Source: Photobacterium ganghwense
Lineage (GTDB): Bacteria; Pseudomonadota; Gammaproteobacteria; Enterobacterales; Vibrionaceae
Length of the DNA stretch: 64,000 nt
Direction: 5' to 3'
Assembly (NCBI RefSeq): GCF_003025595.1
Contig: NZ_PYMI01000001.1
Span: 806,001-870,000, forward strand
A model generated the notes under the pieces. That model saw only the letters and a program-made list of their open reading frames with translations. It was not told the origin of the DNA and did no database searches. Below are positions 1-9,814 of the stretch, piece by piece (within the stretch, counting starts at the first letter, position 1; each line of letters opens with the position of its first letter). A program made the position numbers and the translations under genes.

Positions 1-738
1 CTCCGCCGGATAATCGACATCAACCAGATAAAGACCTTCCGCCTTTGCTGTTGCCCCTGCCAAGGTACGATCTTTTTGTTCCAGCAGCCATTTGATCCAC
101 TCAGGTTTTTCTTCACCTTTGCCGACTTTGATCAGGCTGCCGGTAATGTTACGTACCATATGGTGGACAAATGCATTGGCTTTAATGTCAATAATCACAA
201 AGTTGCCCTGTCGGCTGACGTTGAGATGCATCAGGTTTCGCCATGGGCTTAATGACTGACAATGCACGGCGCGAAAAGAGGTGAAATCATTTTCACCGAG
301 CAGATACTGACCGGCCTCGTGCATCAGTTTTTCGTCCAGCTCACCATGGTAATGGCTGACACCCTTGCCCAGAATTGCAGGACGCAATGCATGGTTGTAA
401 ATAATATAGCGGTAACGTCGCGCCGTCGCACTGAATCGGGCATGGAAATCGTCATTGACCTCCTTTGCCCAACGAACCGCAATGTCTCCCGGCAAGTGGG
501 CATTTGCTCCCATGCTCCAGGCCACCAGCTTACGGTTTACATTGGTATCAAAATGTACCACTTGTCCGGTGCCATGCACCCCGGCATCCGTCCGTCCGGC
601 ACACTGTACTTCAATCGGGTGGTTGGCAATTTTACTCAGCGCCTTTTCCAAACGCTCCTGAACACTGTCTACTTCGCGCTGGCGCTGCCAGCCGTAGTAT
701 TTTGCTCCGTCGTATTCAATACCTAACGCAATTCGCAT
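1..738 (-). CDS. truA: tRNA pseudouridine(38-40) synthase TruA, 3' end outside window
   Basis: Makes pseudouridine at tRNA positions 38-40 in the anticodon arm. The minus-strand reading frame opens [20 protein letters not shown] and contains the catalytic-Asp motif [18 protein letters not shown] near residues 52-70, plus the later [12 protein letters not shown] segment typical of TruA. It runs without a stop to the left edge, giving 246 codons of a family usually near 265 residues, so only the last few residues are missing. ATG at 738 is the first in-frame start and matches the family N-terminus. It lies downstream of fimV on the same strand, behind fimV's terminator, so it probably has its own promoter in 740-970. 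Confidence 0.96.
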   Translation of the reverse strand, partial: MRIALGIEYDGAKYYGWQRQREVDSVQERLEKALSKIANHPIEVQCAGRTDAGVHGTGQVVHFDTNVNRKLVAWSMGANAHLPGDIAVRWAKEVNDDFHARFSATARRYRYIIYNHALRPAILGKGVSHYHGELDEKLMHEAGQYLLGENDFTSFRAVHCQSLSPWRNLMHLNVSRQGNFVIIDIKANAFVHHMVRNITGSLIKVGKGEEKPEWIKWLLEQKDRTLAGATAKAEGLYLVDVDYPAE

Positions 739-973
739 AATTTACTTCGTTCTGTCGGACGGCTCTCAGCCGGTGTTACAAAGGGAGGGATTATAGGGAA
801 AAAACCGCTATGTAGCGAGGGGCGAGATACAGCCGATTACAATTAACGTCGCGAATACAGCCCATCCATTCAGCCCTAAGGCGCAATGTAGCGGCCACAG
901 AGACGGCCACAGATAAAAAACAGCCCCTGCACGGCAACGGGCTGGCCCCATCAGTATCGGACGCCTCAACAAT

Positions 974-1005
974 AAAAAAACGGGCTCTGTCTTGCAGAGC
1001 CCGTT
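974..1005 (-). terminator. Rho-independent terminator after fimV
   Basis: Perfect 9-bp stem (CGGGCTCTG / CAGAGCCCG) with a 5-nt loop, followed on the minus strand by a run of Ts. It lies 46 nt past the fimV stop codon. Confidence 0.9.
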
Positions 1006-1050
1006 TGCAGATTATTCAATGTCTTACATCGTTTCTGGCAGAGTATGCTG

Positions 1051-4000
1051 TCAGGCCGAAATGCGAGCCAGTAGGGCTTTGGCTTCCTGCTGCAGCGCGC
1101 TGTCAGCACGGACTGCGATTTCCTCCAGCAGCCCCATCGCCCCTTCCTGATCGTTCATTTCCAGATAAGCTTTCGCCAGATCCAGTTTGCTGGCGTATTC
1201 GCCACCACTGTCGACATCATAATCGCCAACATTCGCCAGAACATCCGGGAATTCGTCCAGTCCCACCTCAAGGTTCAGCGGTGCATCATCCAAATCAGCT
1301 TCCGACTCCGCGATATCCAGATCTTTCATCAATTCATCAATGCTGATATAGCCCTGACGGTTGAAAGACGCTGCGTCGTTTTCGCTGACCGTGTTTACTC
1401 CATTCGCGGCAGACTGAGACTCCGGTTCTTGCCCTGCAGAATCTGATGGTTCAGAGACCAGTTCGCTGTCCGCTTCGCTTTCTCCCCAGCTTGCGGCCAA
1501 CGCTTCGGATTCAGAAATCAGAAGCGATGCTTCGTCATCATCCAGCAGTGTGGTTTCATCAAACGCTGCCACATCCTGATCATCCATTGGCGGCTGCACA
1601 CCCCAATCTTCGCTTTCCAGCTCAGGATCCGGATTACTCGCCGTCCAAATAGCTTGATCTTCTTCGTTCCAGTCCGGTTCAACGTTATCGACCGTGGTAT
1701 CTGCGGCAAAATCGGCAAACAGCTGCTCACGTTCCAACTCGGCTTCACTGGCCTCTGGCAGAGTAATGTGAGTATCAGGTTGGGCCACATCCGCGAGGCT
1801 AACATCTGGCTGGCTTTCAGCCCTCATTCCTGAGTCAGGTGCTGGCTGATGTTCCTGAGCAGAACTGGCGTCGGCTTTTTCTGACATCATCGCAGCGGGC
1901 TGCGCCACATTATGTGCTTCCGCCAACGGGTCAAACAGCAAAGCATCCATATCAAGACCAGCGGTATCGACCAGCTCTTCATCGAGCGGAGGCATCGCCG
2001 ATGCGGTTTGAGCCTTTCCTGACACCGCCATTGCTTCTTCAGCCCCCGGATCCCGCATCACTGTGTCATGCGACAACTCGGTGGCCGTCTGAGTGATATC
2101 CCGCAAACCGCTTTCCAGCTCGAATTGCTCCAGCTCATGCTGCTCATCAAACGAAGCCTGCAATGCGTCATCTTCACCAAACTCAGGCAGTGACGCCGGA
2201 TCCAGCGTTTCAAACTCAATATCCTGACGACCATGGATAGAGTACGACTCTTCCAGACGTTCTGATAATTTTTCTGCCGCTTCAGAGCCAACAATCGCAG
2301 CCGTGGCCTCTTCCGTTACGTCAGCGGTAACCTCTTTGGCAATCTCTGGTTGCGGTTGCTGATGTGCCGCGGGCTCAACCGCTTCCGCAGCTTGCTGCAG
2401 CTGACGCACGATATTATCGAGTACGGCCTGCTCTTCTTCATCACTGATATCCGGGGTTGCCAGCAACTCTGTTTCAGCTTCCGGATCATTCCACGCGGCT
2501 TCTTCGTCAAACTCTGGCAAATCATCCAGATTCAACGGTTCAGTGGTGCCAAAGGCAGCAGGTGCTTCAGACTTCCGGCCAGGTTCATCAGACGCCAGAG
2601 CCTGCTGCTCTACGTCAGCCAGGGCTGTTTCTTCATCGAAAATCGGGAAGGCATCGTAGTCATCGCCGGTAAGCACAGGTTCATCAGCAGCACGCTCTGC
2701 GATGTCCATCGCTTCCTGCTCATCCAGAGACTCAAGCAGCTGATCGACAGTTTGGCCTAAAGTTTCAACGTCAGCCCCTGCTGTCTCGCTCGCTACAGAA
2801 CTGTCCAGCAGCGCTTCAATGTCTGCCAGATCCTGCTCAAACGCCTTTGTTTCGACCGTATGCGGCTGAGACATATGTGATTGAGACAGATCTGATTGCG
2901 GCAAACTCGAAGAAAGCTGTTCATCCGGCAACGCGTTCGAATCTACGTCATTCGTCGCAGTCTCTTGAGCGGCTAAACCGTCAAGATCCAAACCTTGAAT
3001 ATCCAGACCTTTATGAGCGAGACCTTCACTATCTACATCTTGAACATCTGCGTCTTTTTGACGGACGGCATCTTTAGCATCAACGCTTTCAGCATAAACA
3101 GCTTCATCATCGGCGATTCCTTGATCCGCGCCATCTTCATCAGCGCCAGTTACCGCTTGCGTCTCTTCTTTAATGTCATCGGCTTCAGGTTCTACAGCAA
3201 CGGATTCAATAGCTACAGGTTCAGCCGTGTCAGATTCCGGCGCAAAACCGTCGGACTTCTTAGCTTCCGGTTCAAGTTCCGGCTCAAACAGTAATTCCGA
3301 CTCAGTTGCATTGAGTTCGGCTGCGCTGTTCTCGTGCGCCCAATCATCGGATTGAGAATCGGCCAGAGCGGCCAGTTCCTGATCCAGCCAGGCTTCTTCA
3401 TCATCAATGTCCAGCTCAGGAACAGGGCCATCAATCAGTTCATCCAGCAGCGCGGTGCTGTTTTCATCCAGTTCAATATCCGGTACGTCGAGCGGATCCT
3501 CGTTATCGATCAGTTCATCCAGCAGTGCGGTACTGTCTTCTTCCAGTTCAATGTCGGCAGACAGCCCGTCATCTTCATCCTCGACCAACTCATCGAGCAG
3601 TGACACACTGTTAGCGTCCAGCAAATCATCAATATCGTCCTGAGCCGTGGCCGTCAGTAATTCTGCATCTGCCAGCGCCTGATCAATGGCAGACTGCTGC
3701 TTTTCTTCCTCTGCCAGAGTGAAAATAGCGTCTTCTTGGGCGGCTTTACTCTCAGTATCAATGTTGGCCAGGCTGGTATCCGCAAGATCAGCATCACTGC
3801 TAAACCCGGCAAACAGTGCATCCAGATCATCCTGATTGATAACATCATCTTTATCGGCACGGAGCGTCGCACTGTTTTGTTCTGCCACTGAGTCAGCATC
3901 TTCCAGCAGATCGTCCAGCATTGACTGATTCAACAATTCGTCACTGTTGTCGTCGGTGTCCAGAGAGAGATCAAAGCTGTCTTCATCATCGTCATCGGAT

Positions 4001-5433
4001 CGCAGCGATTGCTCCCACATTGCTGCAAGAGCTTCATCTGAGCTACTGTCCGCTTTCTGATCTAGTTCATCCAGCGCTCGCTCCATGTCCTGCAGGCCAA
4101 TGGCTTCATCATCCCCTTTCACAGAAATGCTGCTGGCGGCAAGGCTCGATTCAAAATCCAGATCGTTGTCGTTGTTAAAGCTGTCTTCCACCGATTTTGC
4201 AGCTTTATCCTCTGCGGCAAACAGGCTGTCTTCCGGATCATCAAATAAGCTGTCATCACCGAACAAGTCATTAATCGGGTCGTGCTCTTCCTCCGGATCC
4301 GCCACCGGTTTTTCGTCCTCAATGGCAGCCAGAGGTGGCGCCATCACCGGGTCAGACGCATCTGGGGTGTTATTTGAAGAGCTCTCGTCCTGCTCTTCTT
4401 CTTTACGACGACCGAGCAGGAAATACGCCAGCAGCGCCGCGATAAGCCCGCCAGGAATCAACCCCATTGCCGCCAGCGCCCACGGATTGTCGATCATACG
4501 ATCGAACCAGTTAGGCTCCGGTGTCGCAGGCTGAACGTTCTGCACCTGATGGCGCTGCTGCTCAATAAAGCCTTTGATTTCGCTGCGAAGCGCCTCGTCC
4601 TGTGTGATCTGCTCTTTCATTGCCGCAACTTCATGCTGCATTTCAGCCAGCCTGACACGCAGCAGGTGGTTGCTTTCCATCAGCTTCGCAACTTGCTCAT
4701 CAGATGCTTGCAACTGTGCCTGAAGCGCCGTTGGTTTAGACGGAATCAGTGCTTGCGCTGCTGTTTGCTGTGCTTCTTGTGTGTCCACAGCCGACGACGA
4801 TTGAGGCGTGGTGGCTTCTGTCACTGCTGGCTGAGGAGCGATCGGGGTTGCCACAACCTTTGGCGCAGGGTTCGACTGCTGAGCCGACTTTGGCGTTGGT
4901 TTAGGTTGCGGCTTAGGCTGAGCCGTTGTGGTCTGAACCTGAGGTGTCTGGGCAGACCTGGTTTGAACTGAGGTTGTTTGAACAGACGAAGTCTGGGCTG
5001 GCGACGGTGTCGACGTACGCTGAGCTGTCCGCTTATCCGTTTCCAGGCGTTGCTTGACACGGTCAGTGTTTTCCTGACGCATTTGCTGATGAGTCGGTAC
5101 AGCGAGGATACTGCCCGGAATCAGACGGTGAAGATTTCCGTTTTCAAAGGCCTGCGGATTCTGGCTATAGAACGCCCCAATCACCTGATAAATGGATACC
5201 TGATCATTCGGCCGGTAACGGGACGCAATTGACCACAGCGTTTCCTGATTTGTTGTCGGCCCGTAACGATGTACAGAACGCGCTGCCTGACTTGAAACCG
5301 GTTGGGATACCGTGGTTTGGGCAGCAGGCTGATCTTCAGATGACGGGCCAATAATGCGAATGGTATTCGCCTGTACCGGTAAATGAATGGCGGTTGCGGA
5401 GAAAAGCACCGGAATTATAAGGCGTTTTATCAT
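1051..5433 (-). CDS. fimV: FimV-family polar hub protein (LysM, one TM, acidic cytoplasmic region)
   Basis: Inner-membrane protein. Vibrio and Pseudomonas homologues (HubP/FimV) organise the cell pole and support type IV pili and flagella. Visible parts of about 1460 residues: a signal-like N-terminus, MIKRLIIPVLFSATAIHLPV; a LysM-like peptidoglycan-binding segment around residues 57-120 (LWSIASRYRP, IPGSILAVP); a Q/T/P-rich linker; a coiled-coil stretch; one membrane helix near 316-339; then about 1000 very Asp/Glu-rich residues with near-repeats of the type STALLDELID. The conserved C-terminal FimV domain follows (SKLDLAKAYLEMNDQEGAMGLL). The frame is open 75 nt further up (to 5508), but MIKR at 5433 gives the expected signal peptide. 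The position next to truA and asd is the normal Vibrio context. Confidence 0.93.
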   Translation of the reverse strand: MIKRLIIPVLFSATAIHLPVQANTIRIIGPSSEDQPAAQTTVSQPVSSQAARSVHRYGPTTNQETLWSIASRYRPNDQVSIYQVIGAFYSQNPQAFENGNLHRLIPGSILAVPTHQQMRQENTDRVKQRLETDKRTAQRTSTPSPAQTSSVQTTSVQTRSAQTPQVQTTTAQPKPQPKPTPKSAQQSNPAPKVVATPIAPQPAVTEATTPQSSSAVDTQEAQQTAAQALIPSKPTALQAQLQASDEQVAKLMESNHLLRVRLAEMQHEVAAMKEQITQDEALRSEIKGFIEQQRHQVQNVQPATPEPNWFDRMIDNPWALAAMGLIPGGLIAALLAYFLLGRRKEEEQDESSSNNTPDASDPVMAPPLAAIEDEKPVADPEEEHDPINDLFGDDSLFDDPEDSLFAAEDKAAKSVEDSFNNDNDLDFESSLAASSISVKGDDEAIGLQDMERALDELDQKADSSSDEALAAMWEQSLRSDDDDEDSFDLSLDTDDNSDELLNQSMLDDLLEDADSVAEQNSATLRADKDDVINQDDLDALFAGFSSDADLADTSLANIDTESKAAQEDAIFTLAEEEKQQSAIDQALADAELLTATAQDDIDDLLDANSVSLLDELVEDEDDGLSADIELEEDSTALLDELIDNEDPLDVPDIELDENSTALLDELIDGPVPELDIDDEEAWLDQELAALADSQSDDWAHENSAAELNATESELLFEPELEPEAKKSDGFAPESDTAEPVAIESVAVEPEADDIKEETQAVTGADEDGADQGIADDEAVYAESVDAKDAVRQKDADVQDVDSEGLAHKGLDIQGLDLDGLAAQETATNDVDSNALPDEQLSSSLPQSDLSQSHMSQPHTVETKAFEQDLADIEALLDSSVASETAGADVETLGQTVDQLLESLDEQEAMDIAERAADEPVLTGDDYDAFPIFDEETALADVEQQALASDEPGRKSEAPAAFGTTEPLNLDDLPEFDEEAAWNDPEAETELLATPDISDEEEQAVLDNIVRQLQQAAEAVEPAAHQQPQPEIAKEVTADVTEEATAAIVGSEAAEKLSERLEESYSIHGRQDIEFETLDPASLPEFGEDDALQASFDEQHELEQFELESGLRDITQTATELSHDTVMRDPGAEEAMAVSGKAQTASAMPPLDEELVDTAGLDMDALLFDPLAEAHNVAQPAAMMSEKADASSAQEHQPAPDSGMRAESQPDVSLADVAQPDTHITLPEASEAELEREQLFADFAADTTVDNVEPDWNEEDQAIWTASNPDPELESEDWGVQPPMDDQDVAAFDETTLLDDDEASLLISESEALAASWGESEADSELVSEPSDSAGQEPESQSAANGVNTVSENDAASFNRQGYISIDELMKDLDIAESEADLDDAPLNLEVGLDEFPDVLANVGDYDVDSGGEYASKLDLAKAYLEMNDQEGAMGLLEEIAVRADSALQQEAKALLARISA

Positions 5434-5625
5434 CTTCACTTTCTCAGTCACTGCCTGTTGTCCTCGCTGGCAGAAATAATCACAAATCAGGCACCTGGAG
5501 TGGCTCACCTGGTTTCTCTGGTTAATGATACAAGAATAATGATTATCGGCCTACGCCCCTGAAACTAAAGAGCGAGTTTGTGAGCAAGGTTCAGGAATGT
5601 TTCTGGTATCAGTATGTTCAGCCAA

Positions 5626-5657
5626 TAAAAAAGTCCATGCCGCCTGGCATGGACTCT
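5626..5657 (-). terminator. Rho-independent terminator after asd
   Basis: Stem AGTCCATGCC / GGCATGGACT with a short loop, followed by TTTTTT on the minus strand. It lies about 65 nt beyond the asd stop. Confidence 0.9.
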
Positions 5658-5720
5658 TAACAAAAATGCATCACAATGCGTAATCACGACGAGGAATACT
5701 TCCCCGTGAGTAAACCTGAC

Positions 5721-6734
5721 TTACAGGTATTCTTCGATCAGCTTTTCTGCAATCTGGACACTGTTCGTCGCCGCGCCTTTTCGCACGTTATCGGCAACAA
5801 CCCACATGTTCAGGCCGCAAGGATGGCTGATATCTTCACGGACACGGGCCACCATGACGTGATCTTTGCCAGTCGCATCGCTAACCTGCGTCGGGTAGTC
5901 ATTGCCGTGGAACAGTTCGATACCTTCAGCGTTTTCCAGCAGGTGAAGCGCTTCTTCCACATTGACCGGCTGACGGGTTTCCACGTGCACGGCCTCAGCA
6001 TGGCCGTAAAACACCGGCACTCGAACACAGGTCGGGTTAACACGGATGGTTTCATCACCCAGGATTTTCTGGGTTTCCCACACCATTTTCATTTCTTCTT
6101 TGGTGTAGCCGTTATCCATAAACTGGTCGATATGCGGCAGGCAGTTAAACGCGATCTGCTTGTCGTATACTTTGTTTTCCGCCGGCAGACCGTTTAGCAG
6201 GCGTGCCGTCTGGCCAGCCAGCTCATCGACGCCTTTCTTACCCGTGCCGGAAACGGACTGGTAAGTCGCAACGTTAATGCGCTCAATACCGTACGCATCA
6301 TGGATAGGCTTTAGCGCCACCAGCATCTGGATCGTCGAGCAGTTCGGGTTGGCGATAATATTGCGGTTACGGTAATCCGCCAGGGCGTGCGGGTTGACTT
6401 CCGGCACCACCAGTGGAATATCGTAGTCATAACGGAAGCGGGAGGTATTGTCGATTACAACCACACCTTGGTCAGCCGCAATCGGTGCCCAATAGTCTGA
6501 CGCTTCCGCACCGGCAGAGAAAATAGCAAGTTGCACCTGTCCCCAGTCAAAGTCTTCAACATTGGTCACACGTACATTTTTGCCTTTGAAGCGCACGGTT
6601 TTACCCGCGCTGCGCTCAGAGGCAAGCAAATAGAGATTGCGAACAGGGAATTTGCGTTCCTCAAGAACTTCAACAATGGTTTCACCGACAGCACCGGTCG
6701 CACCCAATACCGCGATATCAAATTCCTGGCTCAT
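5721..6734 (-). CDS. asd: Aspartate-semialdehyde dehydrogenase
   Basis: NADPH-dependent reduction of aspartyl-4-phosphate to aspartate semialdehyde, the branch point to lysine/DAP, threonine and methionine. At 337 residues it is the usual length. The N-terminus has the Rossmann motif [17 protein letters not shown]. The catalytic cysteine is in [12 protein letters not shown] (about residue 131), and the substrate-binding histidine region [10 protein letters not shown] is present. The start ATG overlaps the stop of upstream pdxB (ATGA), so the two genes are translationally coupled. Confidence 0.97.
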   Translation of the reverse strand: MSQEFDIAVLGATGAVGETIVEVLEERKFPVRNLYLLASERSAGKTVRFKGKNVRVTNVEDFDWGQVQLAIFSAGAEASDYWAPIAADQGVVVIDNTSRFRYDYDIPLVVPEVNPHALADYRNRNIIANPNCSTIQMLVALKPIHDAYGIERINVATYQSVSGTGKKGVDELAGQTARLLNGLPAENKVYDKQIAFNCLPHIDQFMDNGYTKEEMKMVWETQKILGDETIRVNPTCVRVPVFYGHAEAVHVETRQPVNVEEALHLLENAEGIELFHGNDYPTQVSDATGKDHVMVARVREDISHPCGLNMWVVADNVRKGAATNSVQIAEKLIEEYL

Positions 6735-7903
6735 GGCCTTTCCTCTACTGTAAAACCTAAATCAGCCAGCGACTCTAACCCAAAATGGGGCTCGCCCGCT
6801 ACTGTAATCGCACTGTATTCCCGTCGATCCCAGTAATTTTTACGCATTCTGTCAAAAGCGGATGCCATTTCAGGACTTCCGGCTTGCGTGGCGCACATTT
6901 CACGACGGAAAAGGCCATCATCACGACGCACATCATAGACAAGCTGAGTCAGGCTGAATAACGTTGGCTCATCCCATTTGCCGCTCAGGGTCACATACGG
7001 AACCGGAGCGGTCGGCAACAGGCTCGCCGCTTCCACTTGCTTGTCGACACCCAGAAACTCGCAAAAGCTGTTGTACACCATGGTTGTGCCACGCGCTTTT
7101 CCTTCCAGGCCATACCCGGCGACATGCGGGGTAGCAAATGCCAGCAGCGGCAGCAAGTCCAGATCGACCTGCGGTTCGTGCTCAAACACATCCAATACTG
7201 CTGTGAGATGCTTGCCTTCACCGATCTGGCTGGCTTGCAGCGCGCGTTTCAGGGCCTGATTATCAACTACAGGTCCGCGGGCAGCATTAATCAGAATCGC
7301 TCCCGGCTTCAGCGCAGCAAGAAATGCCTCATCCACCAGATGATGAGTCGGGTAACGGCCTTCCCGGGTAATGGGGGTGTGCGTCGTGATGACATCACAC
7401 TGCGCCTGCAGCTCTTCGATACTATGAAACGATCGGGGATCACCCTGCTCCGCTTTCAGCGGGTCATTAAGCAGATAGCGAACTCCCAGTGCATCCAGGC
7501 ACTTGGCCAGATAACTACCGACATTACCGGCGCCGATAATTCCGACGGTTTTGTCGAACAGAGAGAAGCCTTGTTGCTGCCCCAGCACCATCAGGCTGCT
7601 CAGCACATATTCAGCCACACCCACTTTGTTACAGCCCGGTGCCGCCGTGAAGAAAATCCCCCGGTCTGCCAGCAGCGCATCATTAACATGATCCTGACCC
7701 GCAGTGGCTGTACCGACAAATTTCAGTTTATTGGCCTTTGCCAGCAACGCTTCATTCACTTTGGTGACAGAGCGGATCATCAGGGCATCTACATCCACCA
7801 GATCCTCCGCGGTCATGGTGCGTCCCGGCTTGCTGATCACCTCACCCAAGTCGCTGAAAAGCGCTTCGGCGTAAGGCATGTTCTCGTCTATGAGGATTTT
7901 CAT
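6731..7903 (-). CDS. pdxB: Erythronate-4-phosphate dehydrogenase
   Basis: Oxidises 4-phosphoerythronate in the DXP-dependent pyridoxal-5'-phosphate pathway. It belongs to the D-2-hydroxyacid dehydrogenase family, 390 residues. It has the NAD-binding motif [13 protein letters not shown] near residues 118-130, the catalytic-region segment [10 protein letters not shown], and the C-terminal PdxB dimerisation domain ([14 protein letters not shown]). It overlaps asd by 4 nt. The 5' side is unusual: 24 nt upstream of the start begins an uninterrupted heptanucleotide repeat array. Confidence 0.97.
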   Translation of the reverse strand: MKILIDENMPYAEALFSDLGEVISKPGRTMTAEDLVDVDALMIRSVTKVNEALLAKANKLKFVGTATAGQDHVNDALLADRGIFFTAAPGCNKVGVAEYVLSSLMVLGQQQGFSLFDKTVGIIGAGNVGSYLAKCLDALGVRYLLNDPLKAEQGDPRSFHSIEELQAQCDVITTHTPITREGRYPTHHLVDEAFLAALKPGAILINAARGPVVDNQALKRALQASQIGEGKHLTAVLDVFEHEPQVDLDLLPLLAFATPHVAGYGLEGKARGTTMVYNSFCEFLGVDKQVEAASLLPTAPVPYVTLSGKWDEPTLFSLTQLVYDVRRDDGLFRREMCATQAGSPEMASAFDRMRKNYWDRREYSAITVAGEPHFGLESLADLGFTVEERP

Positions 7904-7927
7904 GAATCGATCCTAGTGTTATTCGGT

Positions 7928-8032
7928 GTGTCGAGTGTCGAGTGTCGAGTGTCGAGTGTCGAGTGTCGAGTGTCGAGTGTCGAGTGTCGAGTGTCGAGTG
8001 TCGAGTGTCGAGTGTCGAGTGTCGAGTGTCGA
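7928..8032. repeat. 15 perfect tandem copies of heptamer GTGTCGA
   Basis: Fifteen identical copies of GTGTCGA (TCGACAC on the minus strand) with no interruptions, ending in a partial copy. It lies in the pdxB 5' region, downstream of the fabB 3' UTR terminator. A 7-nt unit changes spacing by non-multiples of three, so copy-number change would shift promoter or leader spacing. Any reading frame across it is low complexity and not a protein. Confidence 0.97.
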
Positions 8033-8130
8033 GATAATTCAAAAACGTGGCAGGCGTGTCAAGCGGTAGTACCCGGAAAACGATGAACAGAGAGAAGAAG
8101 AACGGGTTACGATCGGTAACAGTGATACAA

Positions 8131-8160
8131 ACAAAAAAGCCCGACAATAGCCTGTCGGGC
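8131..8160 (-). terminator. Rho-independent terminator of the fabB transcript / sRNA
   Basis: Eight-bp GC-rich stem GCCCGACA / TGTCGGGC with a 6-nt loop, followed on the minus strand by TTTTTTG. It lies about 250 nt past the fabB stop, which leaves an unusually long 3' UTR. Confidence 0.92.
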
Positions 8161-8300
8161 AAATATCCAGGTTTAAAACACCAGAATAGATCATAGACAG
8201 CCCCCGCAAAAGAACATACCATGCCTTGTTCTGATGTCGCGTCTGTTTCAGGCACTGGCAAGCATTCGCTTTACATGATTCAGTCTCCGCAAAAGCCTGT
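8133..8300 (-). ncRNA. Candidate FarS-like sRNA from the fabB 3' UTR
   Basis: Vibrio cholerae is known to release the Hfq-dependent sRNA FarS from the fabB 3' UTR to repress fatty-acid degradation genes. Here the region behind fabB has no gene for 500 nt and a long untranslated stretch ending in a strong intrinsic terminator with a U tail. It also has two near-identical 15-nt segments (8198-8212 and 8281-8295, CTTTTGCGGRGRCTG on the minus strand). The 5' end is a guess, because RNase processing sites cannot be read from sequence. Assignment rests on position and architecture, not on an alignment. Confidence 0.45.
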
Positions 8301-8410
8301 CAGTTAAGCCGCTCGCCAGTGCCGTCTCCTGGAAAAATCCTTTTATTGCACTGATTCATTTTCGAAAAGGCACATGACATCATGCGCCTCCCCGATATTT
8401 CTCAGGCTAC

Positions 8411-9625
8411 TCAGCCTTCGTATTTTTTGATCACCAGTGTCGCGTTCGTACCGCCAAAGCCAAAGCTGTTAGACATAACGGTCTTCAGTTCCTGCTCGCG
8501 GGTTTCCGTCACGATATCCAGGCCTTCTGCAGCCGGATCCAGGTTATCAATGTTGATGCTTGGTGCGATAAAGCCGTGATTCAACATCAGCGTCGAGTAG
8601 ATCGCCTCATGCACACCAGCCGCACCCAGGGCGTGACCCGTCATGGCTTTAGTCGCAGAAATCGCCGGGCTGTTTGAACCAAACAGTTCCTGAATCGCAC
8701 CCAGTTCTTTCACGTCGCCTACTGGGGTAGAAGTACCGTGAGTGTTGATGTAGTCAACCGGGGCATCCAGATCCGCCATGGCCATCTTCATACAACGCAC
8801 CGCACCTTCGCCAGATGGCGCAACCATATCGTAGCCATCGGAGGTCGCGCCGTAACCGACGATTTCGCCGTAAATTTTGGCACCACGCGCCAGAGCATGC
8901 TCCAGCTCTTCAACCACCAGCATGCCGCCGCCACCAGAGATAACAAAACCGTCACGGTCTGCATCGTAAGTACGGGATGCTTTGCTTGGGTCGTCGTTGT
9001 ATTTAGTCGACAGGGCACCCATGGCGTCAAACATCATGGTCAGGGTCCAGTCCAGCTCTTCACCGCCACCGGCAAAAACGATGTCTTGTTTACCCAGTTG
9101 GATCAGCTCCAGGGCGTGACCGATACAGTGTGCCGATGTTGCACACGCTGAACTCATGGTGTAGTTCACACCACGGATCTTGAATGGCGTCGCCAGACAA
9201 GCCGAAACTGTGGAAGACATGGTACGTGGCACCATGTAAGGGCCAACACGCTTCACGCCTTTTTCGCGCAGAATGTCCACCGCAGCAACCTGATTTTGAG
9301 ACGAAGCGCCACCAGAACCTGCAACCAAACCGGTACGGTCATTCGATACCTGGTCTTCTGTCAGGCCAGCATCTTCAATCGCTTGCTCCATAGACAGATA
9401 CGCAAAGGCTGCGGCATCGCCCATGAAACGCATTTTTTTACGGTCGATATGCTCTGACGGGTTCATTTTCAAGTCGCCCCAAACATTGCTGCGCAGTTTC
9501 ATCTCTGCGAACTGTTCGGAGAAATTAATACCGGATTTACCCGTTTTCAAAGACTCCAGCACTTCCTTAACGTTGTTACCAATGCTGGATACAATACCCA
9601 TGCCTGTAATTACGGCTCGTTTCAT
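8411..9625 (-). CDS. fabB: 3-oxoacyl-ACP synthase I (KAS I)
   Basis: Condensing enzyme of type II fatty-acid synthesis, needed for elongation of unsaturated acyl chains. At 404 residues it is normal length. The catalytic Cys-His-His triad is visible: Cys in [10 protein letters not shown] (about 163), His in HGTSTPVGD (about 298), and His in [11 protein letters not shown] (about 333). The C-terminus [16 protein letters not shown] is typical. It is divergent from mnmC. The short promoter region contains AAGTGGTC (9680-9687), resembling half of a FadR operator; the second half is poor, so this is only suggestive. Confidence 0.97.
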   Translation of the reverse strand: MKRAVITGMGIVSSIGNNVKEVLESLKTGKSGINFSEQFAEMKLRSNVWGDLKMNPSEHIDRKKMRFMGDAAAFAYLSMEQAIEDAGLTEDQVSNDRTGLVAGSGGASSQNQVAAVDILREKGVKRVGPYMVPRTMSSTVSACLATPFKIRGVNYTMSSACATSAHCIGHALELIQLGKQDIVFAGGGEELDWTLTMMFDAMGALSTKYNDDPSKASRTYDADRDGFVISGGGGMLVVEELEHALARGAKIYGEIVGYGATSDGYDMVAPSGEGAVRCMKMAMADLDAPVDYINTHGTSTPVGDVKELGAIQELFGSNSPAISATKAMTGHALGAAGVHEAIYSTLMLNHGFIAPSINIDNLDPAAEGLDIVTETREQELKTVMSNSFGFGGTNATLVIKKYEG

Positions 9626-9814
9626 GATGAATTCCTACTGTCATTTAACGCTGACGATAATAGCGGGTTTAATTGCCAAAAGTGGTCAGCTTTCCTCTTG
9701 ATCGGGTACAATCACCGACAATTTGACCCGATTCACCCAAAAGGTGCTGATTCGCCAGCTCAATTTACCATCAGGCGCGTTATCACCTGTTTGACCAACC
9801 ATGAGGTTTCTCCC

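Noticed and set aside
1005-5232. Many long plus-strand and alternative-frame open frames across fimV
   Set aside because: They are shadows created by the biased, repetitive Asp/Glu/Ser codons of fimV; none has a ribosome site or recognisable domain.
7928-8032. CRISPR-like array
   Set aside because: Units are 7 nt with no spacers and no cas genes nearby; it is a simple tandem repeat.
7842-8261. Open frames reading through the heptamer array (repeats of STLDTRH type)
   Set aside because: A 7-nt repeat is open in several frames by chance; the frame also crosses the fabB terminator and pdxB in antisense.
9678-9694. FadR operator between fabB and mnmC
   Set aside because: Only one half (AAGTGGTC) resembles the consensus; the second half does not, so it is mentioned with fabB but not called.
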